From assembly GCF_902459565.1 (NCBI RefSeq), contig NZ_CABPSN010000008.1, positions 1 through 64,000 of the forward strand: DNA of 64,000 nt. Direction: 5' to 3'. Positions 55,345 to 64,000 of the stretch are shown here, in pieces. The notes under the pieces were generated by a model. It did not search any database. It saw nothing but the letters and a program-made list of their open reading frames with translations, and was not told where the DNA came from. Position 1 is the stretch's first letter. The number at the start of each line of letters is the position of its first letter. The stretch is from Pandoraea aquatica (GTDB lineage Bacteria > Pseudomonadota > Gammaproteobacteria > Burkholderiales > Burkholderiaceae). The translations under genes were made by a program, and so were the position numbers.

Positions 55345-56265
55345 ATGGCATTGGACCTCGATACCGTAGCGTTGTTCGTTCGGGTGGCCGCGCTGGGGAA
55401 TGTGTCGGCGGCGGGGCGCGAGCGCGGGCTGTCTCCGGCGACGGCGAGCACGCGGCTTGTGCAGCTCGAGGGCGTGCTGGGTGCCCGGCTGTTGCACCGT
55501 ACGACACGACGCGTGGCGTTGACGCAGGAGGGGGAGGTGTTTCTGGCGCAGGCGCAGGCGTTGCTTGCAGCAGAGGCGCAGGCGTTGGCGAGCGTCGGGC
55601 AGGGATTTGCTGCGCCGCAGGGCCTGTTGCGGGTGTCGTGCTCGTCGTCGTTCGCACGTCAGCACATTTCGCCTGCATTGCCTGAGTTTCTGGCGCGCTA
55701 TCCCGGTATTTCGCTGGATTTTCGATTGACGGACCGGGTCGTCGATCTGCTGGAAGAGGGCGTCGATATGGCGATTCGTGTCGGGGCCTTGCGCGATTCG
55801 ACGCTGATCGCGCGGAAACTCGCGGCCAACCGGCGCACGCTTTGCGCGTCGCCTGCGTACCTCGCGGCGCATGGCGCACCGAAGCATCCCGGCGATCTCA
55901 CCCAGCATGAGTGTCTGACGCTCGGCGACCAACGAGACTGGCGGTTTGTGACGCCGGGCGGCCCGATGAGCGTGCGCGTGTCGGGGCGTCTGGTGTCGGA
56001 TAACGGGGAGGTGCTGCGTGACGCCGTGCTGGCGGGGTTGGGAATCGCGCTGAAGTCGACGTGGGACGTCGCAGCCCATTTGCAGCGCGGCGAGCTGGTG
56101 CCGGTGTTGCCAGCGTATCCCCTCGCAGAGGAGGTCGCCATCTGGGCCGTCTACCCGAGCCGGGTATTTGTGCCGCCCAAGACGCAGGCGATGATCGAGT
56201 TCCTGCAGGCGCGCTTCAGCCCGGTGCCGTACTGGGAGGCGCAGTGGCCAACGAAGGCCGACTAG
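55345..56265 (+). CDS. LysR-family regulator divergent from the oxidoreductase
   Basis: A 306-residue LTTR. The helix-turn-helix region is LDTVALFVRVAALGNVSAAGRERGLSPATASTRLVQLE in two stretches; the effector domain follows (SCSSSFARQHISPALPEFLARYPG, DMAIRVGALRDSTLIARKL, AVLAGLGIALKSTWDV). This is the CrgA/DmlR-like group that commonly controls an adjacent divergent oxidoreductase. The ATG at 55345 gives the family N-terminus MALDLDTVALF; upstream frame to 55189 is dismissed. The shared intergenic stretch contains an AT-rich GATAATTCGCATAATGC segment that could hold operators. Confidence 0.92.
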   Translation: MALDLDTVALFVRVAALGNVSAAGRERGLSPATASTRLVQLEGVLGARLLHRTTRRVALTQEGEVFLAQAQALLAAEAQALASVGQGFAAPQGLLRVSCSSSFARQHISPALPEFLARYPGISLDFRLTDRVVDLLEEGVDMAIRVGALRDSTLIARKLAANRRTLCASPAYLAAHGAPKHPGDLTQHECLTLGDQRDWRFVTPGGPMSVRVSGRLVSDNGEVLRDAVLAGLGIALKSTWDVAAHLQRGELVPVLPAYPLAEEVAIWAVYPSRVFVPPKTQAMIEFLQARFSPVPYWEAQWPTKAD

Positions 56266-56282
56266 GCCTGACCAGGGCGCGC

Positions 56283-56717
56283 TCAGTGAAGGCGGTGCGT
56301 CCTCGGCAACTGCGAGCTGCTGTCTTCGTGACCGATGGCCGGGCTGGCGTGATGCAGCACCAGACGCCAGCCGTCGGCTTCTTTCAGATAGACATTAGTG
56401 GCGAGCACGAACGCGAAGCGTGCTTCCGGCTGACTCTCGACCTGAATCTGCTCGAGCACGTTGTGAACGGCACACAACGGGTTGTGGGCCACTTGAAGCT
56501 GATTCGCCGTCACCTGCAGGCCGCCTTTGGCGAGGACTTCTCGCCAGCTCGCTCTGATCGCCGCCGGGCCGACGTGCCGTGGCCCCGCGGGGTGAATGCA
56601 AACGACTTCCTCGTCTTCCGACCAGACATCCATCAGCAAGTCCGTGTCGCCGGCGCGCAGTGCTTCGTAGAACGCGTGCTCGGCGTCTTCCGGACTGAGA
56701 AATATGGCAGCGGGCAT
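56283..56717 (-). CDS. SnoaL/NTF2-like protein (DUF4440-type)
   Basis: A 144-residue small alpha+beta barrel protein. The pattern DAEHAFYEALRAGDTDLLMDVWSEDEEVVCIHPAGPRHVGPAAIRASW in pieces is typical of SnoaL-like/calcium-transporter-associated ketosteroid-isomerase-fold proteins. The conserved Trp-Ser-Glu-Asp/His-Pro-Gly features are present. Function is unknown; members bind small hydrophobic ligands or hydrolyse them. The start MPAAIF at 56717 is preferred (GGAGG 8 nt upstream) over in-frame ATGs at 56732 and 56741. It is convergent with the LysR gene (17 bp apart). Confidence 0.85.
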   Translation of the reverse strand: MPAAIFLSPEDAEHAFYEALRAGDTDLLMDVWSEDEEVVCIHPAGPRHVGPAAIRASWREVLAKGGLQVTANQLQVAHNPLCAVHNVLEQIQVESQPEARFAFVLATNVYLKEADGWRLVLHHASPAIGHEDSSSQLPRTHRLH

Positions 56718-57036
56718 AACGGCGTCCTCCATCGGAGACAAGCGCGTGTCGTATGCGTGAGCCGCTCTGAACCGACAGACGGGGCGGCGAACGCGCCGAT
56801 TATGGAGTGTTTGCCGAGGCTTGTCGAACGCCGATCCTTTTGATCTGGCGCAAGACGCCGGGATGGCTGTGCCGGTAGTTTATCGGTAGCGGATCGCTGA
56901 CGGATGCGCGTCGGATAGGTGGCCGTTAGACAGCGCGCGAAAGTTGTGGCGCACGGGGCTGGGGTCTGCGGGGAAGTGCGAGCGAGCCGGTGGGGGGGCG
57001 TGTGAGCGGGGGCGCTCGGCGCCCCCGGCAGCCGGA
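56718..57036. other. Intergenic region between the SnoaL-like gene and fnr
   Basis: About 320 bp upstream of the SnoaL-like gene and downstream of fnr. It holds a GC-only hairpin at 57008-57026 (listed separately). No promoter, RNA or further gene was recognised with confidence. Confidence 0.5.
57008..57026 (-). terminator. GC hairpin after fnr, possible terminator
   Basis: GGGGGCGC/GCGCCCCC with a TCG loop starts 11 nt after the fnr stop codon on the minus strand. No T-tract follows (GCTCACACG), so it may rather be an RNA-protecting hairpin. Confidence 0.35.
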
Positions 57037-57783
57037 TCAGCAGTGATGTACGCCGGCGAGTTCGCGCAGGGCGACGCCGTCGATAATCTTGACGTGACGT
57101 TGACGGATTTCGATCATCCCGTTCTGCGCGAAACGCGAAAACAGGCGGCTGACCGTCTCCAGTTTGAGACCCAGGAAGCTGCCGATTTCCTCGCGGCTCA
57201 TGCGCAGCACGAACTCGTTGGCGGCATAGCCCCGTGCAGACAGGCGCTCGGAGAGATTCAGCAGGAAGACGGCGAGGCGCTCTTCTGCGCGCATCGTCCC
57301 CAGCGCGAGCAATTGCTGGTGCTCGTTGCGGATTTCCTGGCTCATCAGACGATGCAACTGGCGTTGCAACGACGGCACTTGACGCGAAAGCGTCTCCAGT
57401 TCGCCGAAGCGCGCAATGCACAGTTCGCTGTCTTCCAGGGCCACGGCGGTGGTCGGGTGATGGTTGTCGGCCACGGCGTCGAGGCCGATCAGCTCGCCCT
57501 GAAGGTGAAAGCCGACGACCTGCTCACGGCCGTCGGGGGCCGTAACGCAGCTTTTGAGCGACCCGAAACGAATGCCGTAGACGGCGGTGAGGTCATCGTT
57601 GGCGTGGTAGAGCACTTCGCCCTTCTTGAGGCGGCGGCGCTCGCTCACGAGTGCGTCCAGTCGTTCCAGCTCCGGCTCAGGGATGCCGACGGGCAGGCAG
57701 AACTGCCCCAGCGAGCACGTGGAACAACGAGGCTGGGCAACCGGAATGGGGTTGCCGGGAATGCGACCGATCTCGGTGGTCAT
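57037..57783 (-). CDS. fnr: FNR-type oxygen-sensing transcription factor
   Basis: A 248-residue CRP/FNR regulator. Cysteines are at positions 20, 23, 29 and 122, the same numbering as the [4Fe-4S] ligands of E. coli FNR (CSTCSLGQFC and SELCIARF). A cyclic-nucleotide-like beta-roll (about 45-155) and dimerisation helix precede the helix-turn-helix MSREEIGSFLGLKLETVSRLFSRF, whose recognition helix ExxSR pattern (ETVSR) binds TTGAT-N4-ATCAA sites. It should activate micro- or anaerobic genes. I saw no FNR box near it. It stands alone; upstream stretch 57784-58121 is non-coding. Confidence 0.96.
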   Translation of the reverse strand: MTTEIGRIPGNPIPVAQPRCSTCSLGQFCLPVGIPEPELERLDALVSERRRLKKGEVLYHANDDLTAVYGIRFGSLKSCVTAPDGREQVVGFHLQGELIGLDAVADNHHPTTAVALEDSELCIARFGELETLSRQVPSLQRQLHRLMSQEIRNEHQQLLALGTMRAEERLAVFLLNLSERLSARGYAANEFVLRMSREEIGSFLGLKLETVSRLFSRFAQNGMIEIRQRHVKIIDGVALRELAGVHHC

Positions 57784-58121
57784 GGAGGCCCCTGAAGTTA
57801 TTTCGAGAGTTTACCATGAGGCGTCGACCCGTCGTTTCGACAGCCGGGACGACAGGGATTGTGACGGCGCTTTACGGGCGTGGATGTTTCAGTAATAATT
57901 GCGCACATACCGGACGTCCGTCTTGCCGTACTATCGGCCTGGGCGTTTTCCCGGCAGGTCGTTTCGAAGCATTCTGGTCGCGCCGCCGTCACTACGACCG
58001 AACACAATAGGGCGCGCGCTTATGCGAAACGGTAGTCTTCCATCGACGACCGTTTTCTGGTTCCAAGCATCCATTTATTCCTGATACCGGGTTGCCAAGC
58101 CCCCGGTCTGCTTAGTCGCAC
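57784..58121. other. Intergenic region between fnr and scpB
   Basis: About 340 bp between divergent genes. A hairpin at 58027-58055 (AAACGGT, GTC / GAC, ACCGTTT, followed by TTTTC on the plus strand) lies about 66 bp before scpB and could attenuate a plus-strand transcript. No FNR-box-like palindrome was found and no gene is evident. Confidence 0.45.
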
Positions 58122-59387
58122 ATGAATACCCAAGAGGCGAAACTCGTCCTCGAGACCGCGTTGATTTGCGCGCAGGAGCCGCTCAAGGTCGGCGATCTGC
58201 GTAAGCTCTTCAATGACGCCGTGTCTGGCGACACGGTGCGCGCGCTGCTCGAGGAAATCCGCGTGCAATGGGACGGCCGAGGTGTGGAATTGGTGGCGCT
58301 GGCCACCGGCTGGCGTTTCCAAAGCCGTCCGCGCATGCGTGAATACCTTGACCGCCTCAATCCGGAAAAGCCGCCGAAGTACTCGCGCGCTGTGATGGAG
58401 ACGCTGGCGATCATTGCTTACCGTCAACCGGTCACGCGTGGCGATATCGAAGAGATTCGCGGCGTGACGGTCAACACGCAGATCATCAAGCAGCTCGAAG
58501 ATCGTGGCTGGATCGAAGTGATCGGTCATCGCGACGTGCCGGGACGCCCCGGTCTGTACGCGACGACCAAGGACTTCCTGGACGATCTTGGTCTGCGTGC
58601 GCTCGATGCGTTGCCGCCGTTGGAAGATCCGGCTGCGCAGGCGCAGATCGATCTGCTGGCGCAGCAGAACATTGAATTCGGTGAGCGTGCCGAAGGCGAG
58701 GACGCTGAAGCGGAAGCGACGGACGATGCGCCGGTGGCCGACGTCGAGGCATTGGCCCGTCTGGCGCAAACACGTGCCGATGACCTGCCGCTTGCGCAGG
58801 GGCTGCCGGAAGGCCAGCGCCCGCAACCCGTTGGTGACGATGTGTTGACGGAAGATGCGCTGCTCGACGCGGTGATTGCCGAAGGTGAAGTGCTGGCGTC
58901 TGCCGATGTTGAGGGCGCTGATACCGATGCTCAGGCAGAGATTTCGCCCGATTCGGCGGAACTCGCAGGCACGGCGCACGTCAGTGAGCAGGGCGATGCA
59001 CATAGCACGGACGCTGCGAAGGGCGAGGGCGATACGTCGTCGGCTGCCCTCGAAGCCGAAGCGCCGGGCGACGGCATTGTCAGCGAATCGGCATTGGCGT
59101 CCGATGCGCAGCGCGAGGAATTTTCCGAAGTATCGGAATCTGCAGTTCCTGTCGGCGACGATTCGCCGCAAGATGTGCAGAGCGTCGATGTAGAAGAAGG
59201 CGCGGAAGAAGGCACGGAAGACGGCACGACGAAGGCGGCAGATCCCGCAGCGTCGTTGGCGCAGGAGGTTTCCCCGCACGCTGTCGACTCGGCAGCGAAC
59301 GAAGCCGCCGCCGGGCAGCACACGCCCGGTGCGATGGACGACGACGAGAACGACGGGGACGACAAGAATCTCGTCACTGGTACCTGA
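58122..59387 (+). CDS. scpB: Segregation and condensation protein B, long acidic tail
   Basis: A 421-residue ScpB. The conserved part is residues 1-175: two winged-helix domains with [82 protein letters not shown] in pieces, and [24 protein letters not shown]. It bridges ScpA to SMC in the condensin complex. Residues about 175-421 are an Ala/Glu/Asp-rich extension that is almost certainly disordered; many ScpB proteins end near 200. scpA is not adjacent. rluB follows, a conserved neighbour in proteobacteria. Confidence 0.95.
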   Translation: MNTQEAKLVLETALICAQEPLKVGDLRKLFNDAVSGDTVRALLEEIRVQWDGRGVELVALATGWRFQSRPRMREYLDRLNPEKPPKYSRAVMETLAIIAYRQPVTRGDIEEIRGVTVNTQIIKQLEDRGWIEVIGHRDVPGRPGLYATTKDFLDDLGLRALDALPPLEDPAAQAQIDLLAQQNIEFGERAEGEDAEAEATDDAPVADVEALARLAQTRADDLPLAQGLPEGQRPQPVGDDVLTEDALLDAVIAEGEVLASADVEGADTDAQAEISPDSAELAGTAHVSEQGDAHSTDAAKGEGDTSSAALEAEAPGDGIVSESALASDAQREEFSEVSESAVPVGDDSPQDVQSVDVEEGAEEGTEDGTTKAADPAASLAQEVSPHAVDSAANEAAAGQHTPGAMDDDENDGDDKNLVTGT

Positions 59388-59540
59388 AGTGGCGGCGCTT
59401 TGCGCTGCGCACACCTTCGGGGCCGTTAGCGATAAGAACGAAGTCGCGGCAGGCTTTTGCCGCGCATTCATGGTGCGAACACGGATCAGGGCAGCGACCT
59501 AAGCCTGCCCACGACGATCCCGTTTTCCAATGAGGTTGTG

Positions 59541-61364
59541 TTGAAACAAAACGAAGAATCCCAGGACCTGCACGCACGCGATGCCGGTGCCGAAGCACGT
59601 TCGCCGGAAGGCGAGGGCGGCGATGATAAGGCGTCGCGCCGCGGTTTGCGCCGTGGCCCGCGCAGTCTGATCGCTCGCCGCCGTGCGGCGCAGCAAGCCA
59701 AGCGCGAAGGCGACGACACCGGCGAGTTTGCCGGCTCGGACGCCGCGTCAGGCCAACCTTCTCCCGAGGCTCAGCAAGGCCCGGCATCCGGTGCCGACGG
59801 TGCGCCGTCGGCTGCGCAGACGCGAGGCCGCGCCAACACGCGCAAGCCGCGTGGCGGCAAGCGTGACGATGCCCAGCAGGCCTCGCAACCGACGCAGGCC
59901 GGCGGTGCGACGTCGGGTGGCCGTCAGCCACGTGGTGCTCAGGGTGCACAAGGTGCCCAGGGCGATCGAGCCGGTCAGGGTGCCGCAGGCAAGACGCAGG
60001 GCCGTGGCCGCAAGGGCCCGGCGGGCGGGGCGCGTAGCGGCGCGGGTGGCAAGGGTGGTGCGGGCAACGCAGGCGACAGCGATCTGTTTGCCTTCGTAAC
60101 GTCCGGTGGTTTTGACGGTGAAGACGCCGAGGGCGACAGCGCAGCCGCCAAGCGTGGTCGCCGTCCGGCCGATCGTCGCGTGCTCTCGCCCGACGACGAA
60201 GCGCCGAAGCTGCACAAGGTGTTGGCCGAAGCCGGTATGGGTTCGCGTCGCGAAATGGAGGAGCTGATTCTGGCCGGTCGCGTGTCGGTAAATTCCGAGC
60301 CGGCGCACATCGGGCAGCGCATTTTGCCGACCGATCAGGTCCGCATCAACGGCAAGCTCGTCAAGCGGCGTATCACCAGCAAGCCGCCGCGCGTGCTGCT
60401 GTATCACAAGCCGGCCGGCGAAATCGTCAGCCACGCCGATCCGGAAGGTCGCACCTCGGTGTTCGATCGTCTGCCGCCGATGAAGACGGCCAAGTGGCTC
60501 GCCGTCGGACGTCTGGACTTCAACACGGAAGGTCTGCTGATCCTGACGACGTCGGGCGATCTGGCCAACCGTTTCATGCATCCGCGTTACGAAATCGAGC
60601 GTGAATATGCCGTGCGCACCGTGGGGCAACTGACCGAAGCGTCGCGTCAGCAACTGTTGCACGGCATCAAGCTGGACGACGGTGAAGCCAATTTCCTGCG
60701 CCTGAAAGATGGTGGCGGCGAAGGCTCGAACCACTGGTATCACGTGGCGCTGGCCGAAGGCCGCAACCGCGAAGTGCGTCGTATGTTCGATGCGGCCGGT
60801 TTGATGGTGAGCCGTCTGATTCGTACGCGTTACGGCCCGCTGACGCTGCCGCGCGGGCTCAAGCGCGGTCGCTATGAAGAAATGGACGAAGCGCAGGTGC
60901 GTTCGCTGTTCGCTGCCGTCGGCATGAAGATGCCCGGTGCAGCTTCGGACGAAAAGGGTGCACGCAATGGCGCAAATGGTGGTCGTGGCGGTAAGGCCGG
61001 TGCTGCGAAGGAGCCGCGCCGTCAGCCGGATCCGATGCAAACGGCGCTGGGCGTCTTTGCGCGTGAGCCGGGGCAGTCGCGTCGTCCGCGCGCCAACCCG
61101 CTGACCGCGTTTGTCGGTCCGAGCGGCGGCTTTCAGACGCCGTCGCCGCGCGGTGAAGGTCGTCGCTTCGGCGGTGGCAACAGCACGGGCGGTTTCGGCG
61201 GTCAGTCGCGCGGTGGTAATAGCGGCGGCAACGGCGGAAATGGTGGCGGCGGCGGTTACGGTGGTGGCAACGCCAACGGCAATCGCAGCCGTGGCGGCAA
61301 CCGGACGGGCGGCGGCGGAGGCCAGGGCAACCGTGGCAATCGCGGCGGCAACCGGTCTCGCTAA
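59541..61364 (+). CDS. rluB: 23S rRNA pseudouridine(2605) synthase RluB with long basic tails
   Basis: About 607 residues from the TTG at 59541. Residues 1-205 are a low-complexity Arg/Gly/Ala/Gln-rich extension. The S4 domain ([28 protein letters not shown] in two pieces) and the synthase domain ([26 protein letters not shown] with the catalytic Asp, then [27 protein letters not shown]) occupy about 210-455. Residues about 490-607 are Gly/Arg/Asn repeats (RGG-like). E. coli RluB is about 290 residues with a shorter tail. TTG at 59541 follows GAGG by 5 nt; an earlier TTG at 59457 would add 28 residues. Confidence 0.92.
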   Translation: MKQNEESQDLHARDAGAEARSPEGEGGDDKASRRGLRRGPRSLIARRRAAQQAKREGDDTGEFAGSDAASGQPSPEAQQGPASGADGAPSAAQTRGRANTRKPRGGKRDDAQQASQPTQAGGATSGGRQPRGAQGAQGAQGDRAGQGAAGKTQGRGRKGPAGGARSGAGGKGGAGNAGDSDLFAFVTSGGFDGEDAEGDSAAAKRGRRPADRRVLSPDDEAPKLHKVLAEAGMGSRREMEELILAGRVSVNSEPAHIGQRILPTDQVRINGKLVKRRITSKPPRVLLYHKPAGEIVSHADPEGRTSVFDRLPPMKTAKWLAVGRLDFNTEGLLILTTSGDLANRFMHPRYEIEREYAVRTVGQLTEASRQQLLHGIKLDDGEANFLRLKDGGGEGSNHWYHVALAEGRNREVRRMFDAAGLMVSRLIRTRYGPLTLPRGLKRGRYEEMDEAQVRSLFAAVGMKMPGAASDEKGARNGANGGRGGKAGAAKEPRRQPDPMQTALGVFAREPGQSRRPRANPLTAFVGPSGGFQTPSPRGEGRRFGGGNSTGGFGGQSRGGNSGGNGGNGGGGGYGGGNANGNRSRGGNRTGGGGGQGNRGNRGGNRSR

Positions 61365-61434
61365 AGGGCGCCGATCTTGCATTGCGGCAATGTGACACCG
61401 TGGCCTGTTCCTCAGGCATTTCGGGCGTCAAGCG

Positions 61435-61461
61435 TTGCAAATCGGCCCAAAACCATATAAA
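61435..61461 (+). promoter_or_regulatory. Candidate promoter for the rimP-nusA-infB operon
   Basis: TATAAA at 61456-61461 is a good -10. Upstream TTGCAA (61435-61440, 15-nt spacer) is a moderate -35. Transcription would start near 61468, in front of a hairpin and a terminator-like structure. The region is clearly AT-richer than its surroundings. Confidence 0.45.
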
Positions 61462-61510
61462 ATCAATGAATAAGCTGGTTTGCGTGTCGGGCGTTCTGCT
61501 GCGATGCGCA

Positions 61511-61527
61511 CCTCATGCGCAATGAGG
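61511..61527 (+). ncRNA. Leader hairpin upstream of rimP
   Basis: CCTCAT/ATGAGG with a GCGCA loop forms a stem in the presumed 5' leader. It sits 8 nt before the attenuator-like terminator at 61535. A neighbouring ATGCGCA repeat (61504-61510 and again 61515-61521) could offer alternative pairing. No RNA family was recognised. Confidence 0.4.
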
Positions 61528-61534
61528 CTGTAAG

Positions 61535-61561
61535 AAATGGGCGTTTCGCCCATTTTTTTTT
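61535..61561 (+). terminator. Terminator/attenuator in the rimP leader
   Basis: AAATGGGCG/CGCCCATTT stem (61535-61543 with 61547-61555), 3-nt TTT loop, extending into nine or more T. It is 170 nt before rimP and about 170 nt after rluB. It may end rluB transcripts, or attenuate the rimP operon if the promoter at 61435 is used. Confidence 0.8.
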
Positions 61562-61728
61562 GCCGCGAGCGTTTAGCGCGGCCGATGCCGCCACGTCGGG
61601 GAGTGGGTGTGTCGACTCAGGCACACCGGCCCGGGCGGTCGAGGCAGGTATCGTGCGACGTCCCATGCGGGGCGCGCAGACATGTCGGGCGCTGCTGATG
61701 CGCGCGAGTTTTTCTAGGGTGAGCAAAG

Positions 61729-62187
61729 TTGCAATTGCCAGAACTGATCGAGACCACGGTCGAAGGCCTGGGTTACGAGCTGGTCGATCTTGAGCGCGCG
61801 GGCGGCGGACTGCTGCGCGTGTATATCGATAAGCCGGAAGGCATCTCTATCGATGACTGCGAGACGGTGAGCCGTCAGCTCTCGCACGTCCTGATGGTCG
61901 AGAACGTCAATTACGACCGACTTGAAGTGTCGTCGCCGGGGCTGGACCGTCCGCTGCGCAAGCTGCGTGACTTCGAGCGCTTTGCCGGCGTCGAAATAAG
62001 TCTCACGTTGCGTGTGCCGCTTGAAGGCCGCAAGCAGTTCCGCGGCATTTTGCAGGCACCGCAAGGCGAAAACTTGAGCCTTGAGTTCGAAGGCAAGGGC
62101 GGCCCGGCGCTGCTCGAATTCACCCTCGCGGATATTGACCGTGCGCGCCTTGTGCCGCAGATTGATTTTAGGAGTCGCAAACGATGA
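61729..62187 (+). CDS. rimP: Ribosome maturation factor RimP
   Basis: A 152-residue 30S assembly factor. [40 protein letters not shown] in pieces and [26 protein letters not shown] carry the family blocks; the C-terminal SH3-like domain includes [17 protein letters not shown]. The start is TTG at 61729, with AGGGTG about 7 nt upstream. The stop overlaps nusA by ATGA, so the two are translationally coupled. Confidence 0.95.
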   Translation: MQLPELIETTVEGLGYELVDLERAGGGLLRVYIDKPEGISIDDCETVSRQLSHVLMVENVNYDRLEVSSPGLDRPLRKLRDFERFAGVEISLTLRVPLEGRKQFRGILQAPQGENLSLEFEGKGGPALLEFTLADIDRARLVPQIDFRSRKR

Positions 62188-63659
62188 GTCGCGAAGTATT
62201 GCTGTTGGTCGATGCGCTCGCGCGCGAAAAGAACGTCGACAAGGATGTCGTGTTCGGCGCGCTTGAAGCAGCATTGGCTTCGGCCACGAAGAAGCGCTAC
62301 AGCGAAGACGTCGACATTCGCGTGCACATCGACCGTGAGTCGGGCGAGCACGAGAGCTTTCGTCGCTGGTTGGTAGTGCCGGACGAAGCGGGTCTGCAGG
62401 AGCCGGACAAGCAGATTCTGTCGTTCGAAGCGAAGGAAGACGATCCGTCCCTCGAAGTCGGCGACTTCGTCGAAGAAGCGGTGGAATCGGTCGAATTCGG
62501 TCGTATCGGCGCGCAGGCGGCCAAGCAAGTGATTCTGCAACGCATTCGCGATGCCGAGCGCGAGCAGATCCTTTCCGACTTCCTGGAGCGCGGCGAGAAG
62601 ATCATGACCGGCACGGTCAAGCGTCTCGACAAGGGCAACCTGATCGTCGAGTCGGGCCGTGTGGAAGCGCTGCTGCGTCGCGATCAACTGATTCCGAAAG
62701 AAAACCTGCGTATCGGTGATCGCGTTCGTGCGTACATCGTAAAGGTGGATCGTACGGCACGTGGCCCGCAGATCGAACTCTCGCGTACGGCACCGGAATT
62801 CCTGATCGAGCTGTTCGGCATGGAAGTGCCGGAAATCGAGCAGGGTCTGCTGGAGATCAAGTCGGCGGCTCGTGACCCGGGCATGCGCGCCAAGATCGCA
62901 GTGGTGGCTTACGACAAGCGTATCGATCCGATCGGCACCTGCGTGGGCATTCGCGGCACGCGTGTGCAGGCCGTGCGTAACGAACTCGGTGGCGAGAACG
63001 TCGACATCGTGCTGTGGTCGGAAGACCCCGCGCAATTCGTGATCGGCGCACTGGCGCCGGCGGCGGTGCAGTCCATCGTCGTGGACGAAGAGAAGCACAG
63101 CATGGACGTCGTCGTCGACGAGAACGAACTGGCGGTGGCGATCGGTCGCAGCGGCCAGAACGTGCGTCTCGCGTCGGAGTTGACCGGCTGGCAGATCAAC
63201 ATCATGACGCCGGACGAATCGGCCGAGAAGCAGAACGAAGAGCGCGGCACGCTGCGCACGTTGTTCATGCAACGTCTCGATGTGGACGAGGAAGTGGCGG
63301 ACATCCTGATCGAGGAAGGTTTCTCGAGTCTGGAAGAGATCGCCTACGTGCCCCTGAACGAAATGCTCGAAATCGAAGCATTCGACGAGGACACGGTCCA
63401 TGAACTGCGTAATCGTGCACGCGACGCACTGCTGACGCAGGCGATTGCCACCGAGGAGAAGGTTGAGGGCGTTGCGCTCGATCTGAAGAGCCTCGACGGC
63501 ATGACGCCCGAGTTGCTGGCCAAGCTGGCCGAGCATGAAATTCAGACGCGCGATGATCTGGCCGAGCTGGCCGTCGACGAACTGACCGAGATGACCGGCG
63601 TCGACGAGGAAGCCGCAAAGGCCCTGATCATGAAAGCGCGAGAGCACTGGTTCCAATGA
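62184..63659 (+). CDS. nusA: Transcription termination/antitermination factor NusA
   Basis: A 491-residue RNA polymerase-associated factor. The order is N-terminal RNAP-binding domain (1-130), S1 (about 135-200, [20 protein letters not shown]), two KH domains (about 200-345, [39 protein letters not shown] in pieces; [20 protein letters not shown]), and two C-terminal acidic AR repeats (about 365-490). Length matches E. coli NusA (495). The ATG overlaps the rimP stop. Confidence 0.97.
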   Translation: MSREVLLLVDALAREKNVDKDVVFGALEAALASATKKRYSEDVDIRVHIDRESGEHESFRRWLVVPDEAGLQEPDKQILSFEAKEDDPSLEVGDFVEEAVESVEFGRIGAQAAKQVILQRIRDAEREQILSDFLERGEKIMTGTVKRLDKGNLIVESGRVEALLRRDQLIPKENLRIGDRVRAYIVKVDRTARGPQIELSRTAPEFLIELFGMEVPEIEQGLLEIKSAARDPGMRAKIAVVAYDKRIDPIGTCVGIRGTRVQAVRNELGGENVDIVLWSEDPAQFVIGALAPAAVQSIVVDEEKHSMDVVVDENELAVAIGRSGQNVRLASELTGWQINIMTPDESAEKQNEERGTLRTLFMQRLDVDEEVADILIEEGFSSLEEIAYVPLNEMLEIEAFDEDTVHELRNRARDALLTQAIATEEKVEGVALDLKSLDGMTPELLAKLAEHEIQTRDDLAELAVDELTEMTGVDEEAAKALIMKAREHWFQ

Positions 63660-63739
63660 TGACCTGCCCCGGCATGCATATGGAACAGTGAACTTTGAAG
63701 TTAACCGCAAGGCGCCTGGCCTTGCTTGAAGAGGTTTGA

Positions 63740-64000
63740 ATGGCGAGCATCAACGTAGCCCAATTTGCTGAAGAACTGAAAATGCCGGCCGGCGTGTTGC
63801 TGGAGCAACTCAAAGCCGCCGGCGTGGACAAACTCAGCGCCGACGATTCCGTGACGGAAGCCGACAAGGCCCGTCTGCTGGAGCACCTGCGCCGTTCGCA
63901 CGGCGCTGGCGACGGCGACAAAAAGAAGATTACTCTGACGCGTCGCCAGACCTCGGAAATCAAGCAGGCCGACGCGACCGGTAAGGCGCGTACGATTCAG
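63740..64000 (+). CDS. infB: Translation initiation factor IF-2, N-terminal fragment
   Basis: Only the first 87 residues are in the window; the frame is open at the edge. [29 protein letters not shown] is the IF2_N domain, followed by the start of a Lys/Thr/Gln-rich linker ([21 protein letters not shown]) typical of betaproteobacterial IF-2. GAGG lies 5 nt before the ATG. It follows nusA by 80 nt, the conserved order nusA-infB. Confidence 0.96.
   Translation, partial: MASINVAQFAEELKMPAGVLLEQLKAAGVDKLSADDSVTEADKARLLEHLRRSHGAGDGDKKKITLTRRQTSEIKQADATGKARTIQ

Noticed and set aside
54188-55879. 563-residue oxidoreductase with a long Arg/Pro-rich N-terminus
   Set aside because: Upstream of 55204 the frame is antisense to the divergent LysR gene; a good AGGAG supports the start at 55204.
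59748-61382. 544-codon open frame antisense to rluB
   Set aside because: Ala/Thr/Arg low complexity produced by the complement of the Gly/Arg tails.
61911-63710. 599-codon open frame antisense to rimP and nusA
   Set aside because: Spans two conserved overlapping genes on the other strand; no motif.

Overview
The window reads as a chromosomal segment of a GC-rich betaproteobacterium in the Burkholderiales; gene content and order (DUF4148 protein, glnA-glnL-glnG, rnr-rlmB, argA/hrpA, scpB-rluB, rimP-nusA-infB) suggest Burkholderiaceae, most likely Pandoraea or a close relative. The genus is inferred from memory of gene families, not from a search. No phage, integrase, transposase, CRISPR array or replication origin was recognised.

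Layout. 0-3.2 kb: two tandem identical tRNA-Lys(CUU) genes with one strong promoter, two small uncharacterised genes, a DUF4148 exported protein, a LysE/RhtB exporter and a rhodanese. 3.2-8.2 kb: nitrogen-control locus glnA-glnL-glnG with a sigma-54 promoter and NtrC-like sites ahead of glnA. 8.2-13.2 kb: an rfbD-like reductase, a 948-residue pentapeptide-repeat protein that may be an effector, and a PilZ (c-di-GMP) protein. 13.4-16.7 kb: xth, riboflavin synthase, two small proteins and a ChaA-type Ca2+/H+ antiporter. 17-20.5 kb: FadR-type GntR regulator, two SDRs and a fumarylacetoacetate-hydrolase-fold enzyme, resembling part of a non-phosphorylating L-fucose/L-rhamnose pathway. 20.6-23.1 kb: tag-rlmJ and rsuA. 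23.2-29 kb: AraC regulator, AhpD-like protein, acyl-CoA-dehydrogenase-like flavoprotein and a NitT/TauT/SsuABC-type transporter, probably for organosulfur use.

29.2-32.8 kb: a 307-bp direct repeat, each copy holding a tRNA-Leu(CAG), its terminator and three extra hairpins, brackets a roughly 3-kb module (LysR, SDR, LysR), part of which is visibly more AT-rich. 33-36.7 kb: rnr and rlmB. 36.8-41.3 kb: the most unusual locus, a 1122-residue protein with a deaminase-type zinc signature (DAE ... CxxC) in its middle, preceded by a smaller gene that shares a gapless 106-residue module and an Ala-rich helical tail with it but lacks the deaminase part. 41.6-64 kb: housekeeping (tal, rpiA, a membrane/zinc-ribbon protein, yggX, argA, hrpA, a beta-propeller protein, an EI24 protein, a CinA-like protein, a quinone-oxidoreductase-like enzyme with a divergent LysR, an FNR with all four cluster cysteines, scpB, rluB) ending in rimP-nusA-infB, with infB cut by the window edge.

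Main points for follow-up are the deaminase/paralog pair, the pentapeptide protein with a possible SopA/NleL-like plan, the tRNA-Leu-bounded module, an rsuA whose expected start is an ATC codon, and an attenuator-like leader before rimP. Starts were chosen from Shine-Dalgarno spacing and family N-termini; no database or folding program was used.
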